Shown: in pieces, positions 20,146-20,718 of the stretch
Layout: each line of letters starts with the position of its first letter
Numbering within the stretch: position 1 is the stretch's first letter
DNA from: Candidatus Nealsonbacteria bacterium CG11_big_fil_rev_8_21_14_0_20_37_68
Lineage (GTDB): Bacteria; Patescibacteriota; Minisyncoccia; Minisyncoccales; GCA-002782225
Length of the DNA stretch: 20,718 nucleotides
Assembly: GCA_002787295.1 (NCBI GenBank)
Contig: PCWJ01000005.1
Location: forward strand, 1-20,718
Direction of reading: 5' to 3'
Translations under genes and position numbers: made by a program
Notes under the pieces: generated by a model
Told to the model about the DNA's origin: nothing
Seen by the model: only the letters and a program-made list of their open reading frames with translations
Database searches by the model: none

Positions 20146-20703
20146 TCACTCCATTATCTCTTTTTTCTTTTTTTCTCCGATTTGCGCAATTTTTTGGCTG
20201 CGATCATCAACCAAATCCTGAAGTTCATCTTTTGCCCGAAATTTATCATCCTCCCGAATTTCTCCTTCTTTAAATTTTTCTTGAATTTCATCCCAGGCCT
20301 CCTCTCGCCACTTTCTAACGGTTTTTCGGGCTTCTTCTTGCTTTTCGGATAGAACCCTGAGCAATTCTTTTCTAAATTCCTCGGTTAGGGGAGGCAAATT
20401 AACCCGAATTACATCTTTGTCAACAACCGGACTGAGGCCCCCGCCAAATTGCCTGATTGCTTTTTCAATCGACTCTAAATAAGATTTATCCCAAGGTTGA
20501 ATTAAAATTTGTCGAGGACCGGATAAGGTTATTACTCCCCATTGTTTTAAGGGAAGTTTCTGTCCAAAACATTCAACCGGCACATCTTCAACCAAAGACG
20601 CTGAAGCTCTTCCGCTTCGAATTTTTGCCACTTCTCTTTCTAAAAAATTAATAACCTTATCGAGTTCAGGTTTAATTCTATCAATAATTTCCTTATATTC
20701 CAT
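20146..20703 (-). CDS. frr: Ribosome recycling factor
   Basis: Splits post-termination ribosomes with EF-G. 185 residues, the standard length. The three-helix bundle and beta domain are recognisable: VAKIRSGRASASLVEDVPVE in helix 1 and strand, LKQWGVITLSGPRQILIQPWD, then GGLSPVVDKDVIRVNLPPLT and EEFRKELLRVL leading into the two long C-terminal helices. The protein ends KKKEIME with a TGA stop, one of only two TGA stops in the window. The start ATG 20703 is close to the right edge, so nothing can be said about its promoter. In many bacteria frr is followed by uppS-cdsA-dxr-rseP; here rseP follows directly, a shortened version of that order. Confidence 0.96.
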   Translation of the reverse strand: MEYKEIIDRIKPELDKVINFLEREVAKIRSGRASASLVEDVPVECFGQKLPLKQWGVITLSGPRQILIQPWDKSYLESIEKAIRQFGGGLSPVVDKDVIRVNLPPLTEEFRKELLRVLSEKQEEARKTVRKWREEAWDEIQEKFKEGEIREDDKFRAKDELQDLVDDRSQKIAQIGEKKKKEIME

Positions 20704-20718
20704 AACTATTTTTAAATA

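Overview
The window reads like a piece of a small-genome, low-GC bacterium of the Candidate Phyla Radiation (Patescibacteria, Parcubacteria-like). This placement is inference. It rests on compact core enzymes (PheT without its tRNA-binding OB domain, ProRS without an editing insertion), overlapping or nearly abutting genes, few Shine-Dalgarno sequences in the AT-rich genes, and many short palindromes and 7-nt tandem repeats both between and inside genes. TAA and TAG are the main stops. TGA ends only pyrDK and frr, and the long genes have no internal TGA, so the code looks standard.

Layout from left to right. (1) 1-5882, minus strand: pheS-pheT-gyrB and the start of a membrane-anchored protein. 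The set is fronted by a near-consensus promoter and an 18-bp palindrome of two DnaA boxes. (2) 5894-10866: a pyrimidine and PRPP block. pyrF and pyrE are on the minus strand, with about 50% GC and strong Shine-Dalgarno sites; pyrE carries an in-frame TGA. A PRPP synthetase is on the plus strand from a divergent promoter. A nitroreductase and a fused PyrD-PyrK are on the minus strand, and a decayed pyrF fragment lies next to a tRNA. Together these could take dihydroorotate to UMP and supply the PRPP that PyrE needs; the earlier steps are not in the window. (3) 10885-11369, minus strand: tRNA-Asp, an elongator-like tRNA(CAT) and an initiator-like tRNA(CAT), separated by odd structured spacers, one of which resembles a degenerate third CAT tRNA. 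(4) 11500-13935, plus strand: a shortened DAK/FakA-like protein overlapping an intact FabF, with its own promoter, leader and terminator. This bicistron is more GC-rich than its surroundings and is the best candidate for transferred DNA. (5) 14026-20703, minus strand: an operon-like run frr-rseP-proS-mreB-gatC-gatA-membrane protein, serving ribosome recycling, intramembrane proteolysis, prolyl-tRNA charging, cell shape and the Glu/Asp-tRNA amidotransferase.

The most unusual theme is small structured DNA. Seven-nucleotide repeat elements sit between stop and start codons in two operon junctions and supply the upstream TAG stop. A third 7-nt repeat is translated in frame inside GatA. Palindromes with a central GAA occur between genes and also inside pheT and mreB. 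A further hairpin lies in an added N-terminal region of gyrB, and a 120-bp branched palindrome separates frr from rseP. This resembles in principle the in-frame palindromic elements known from Rickettsia, here in several essential genes at once.
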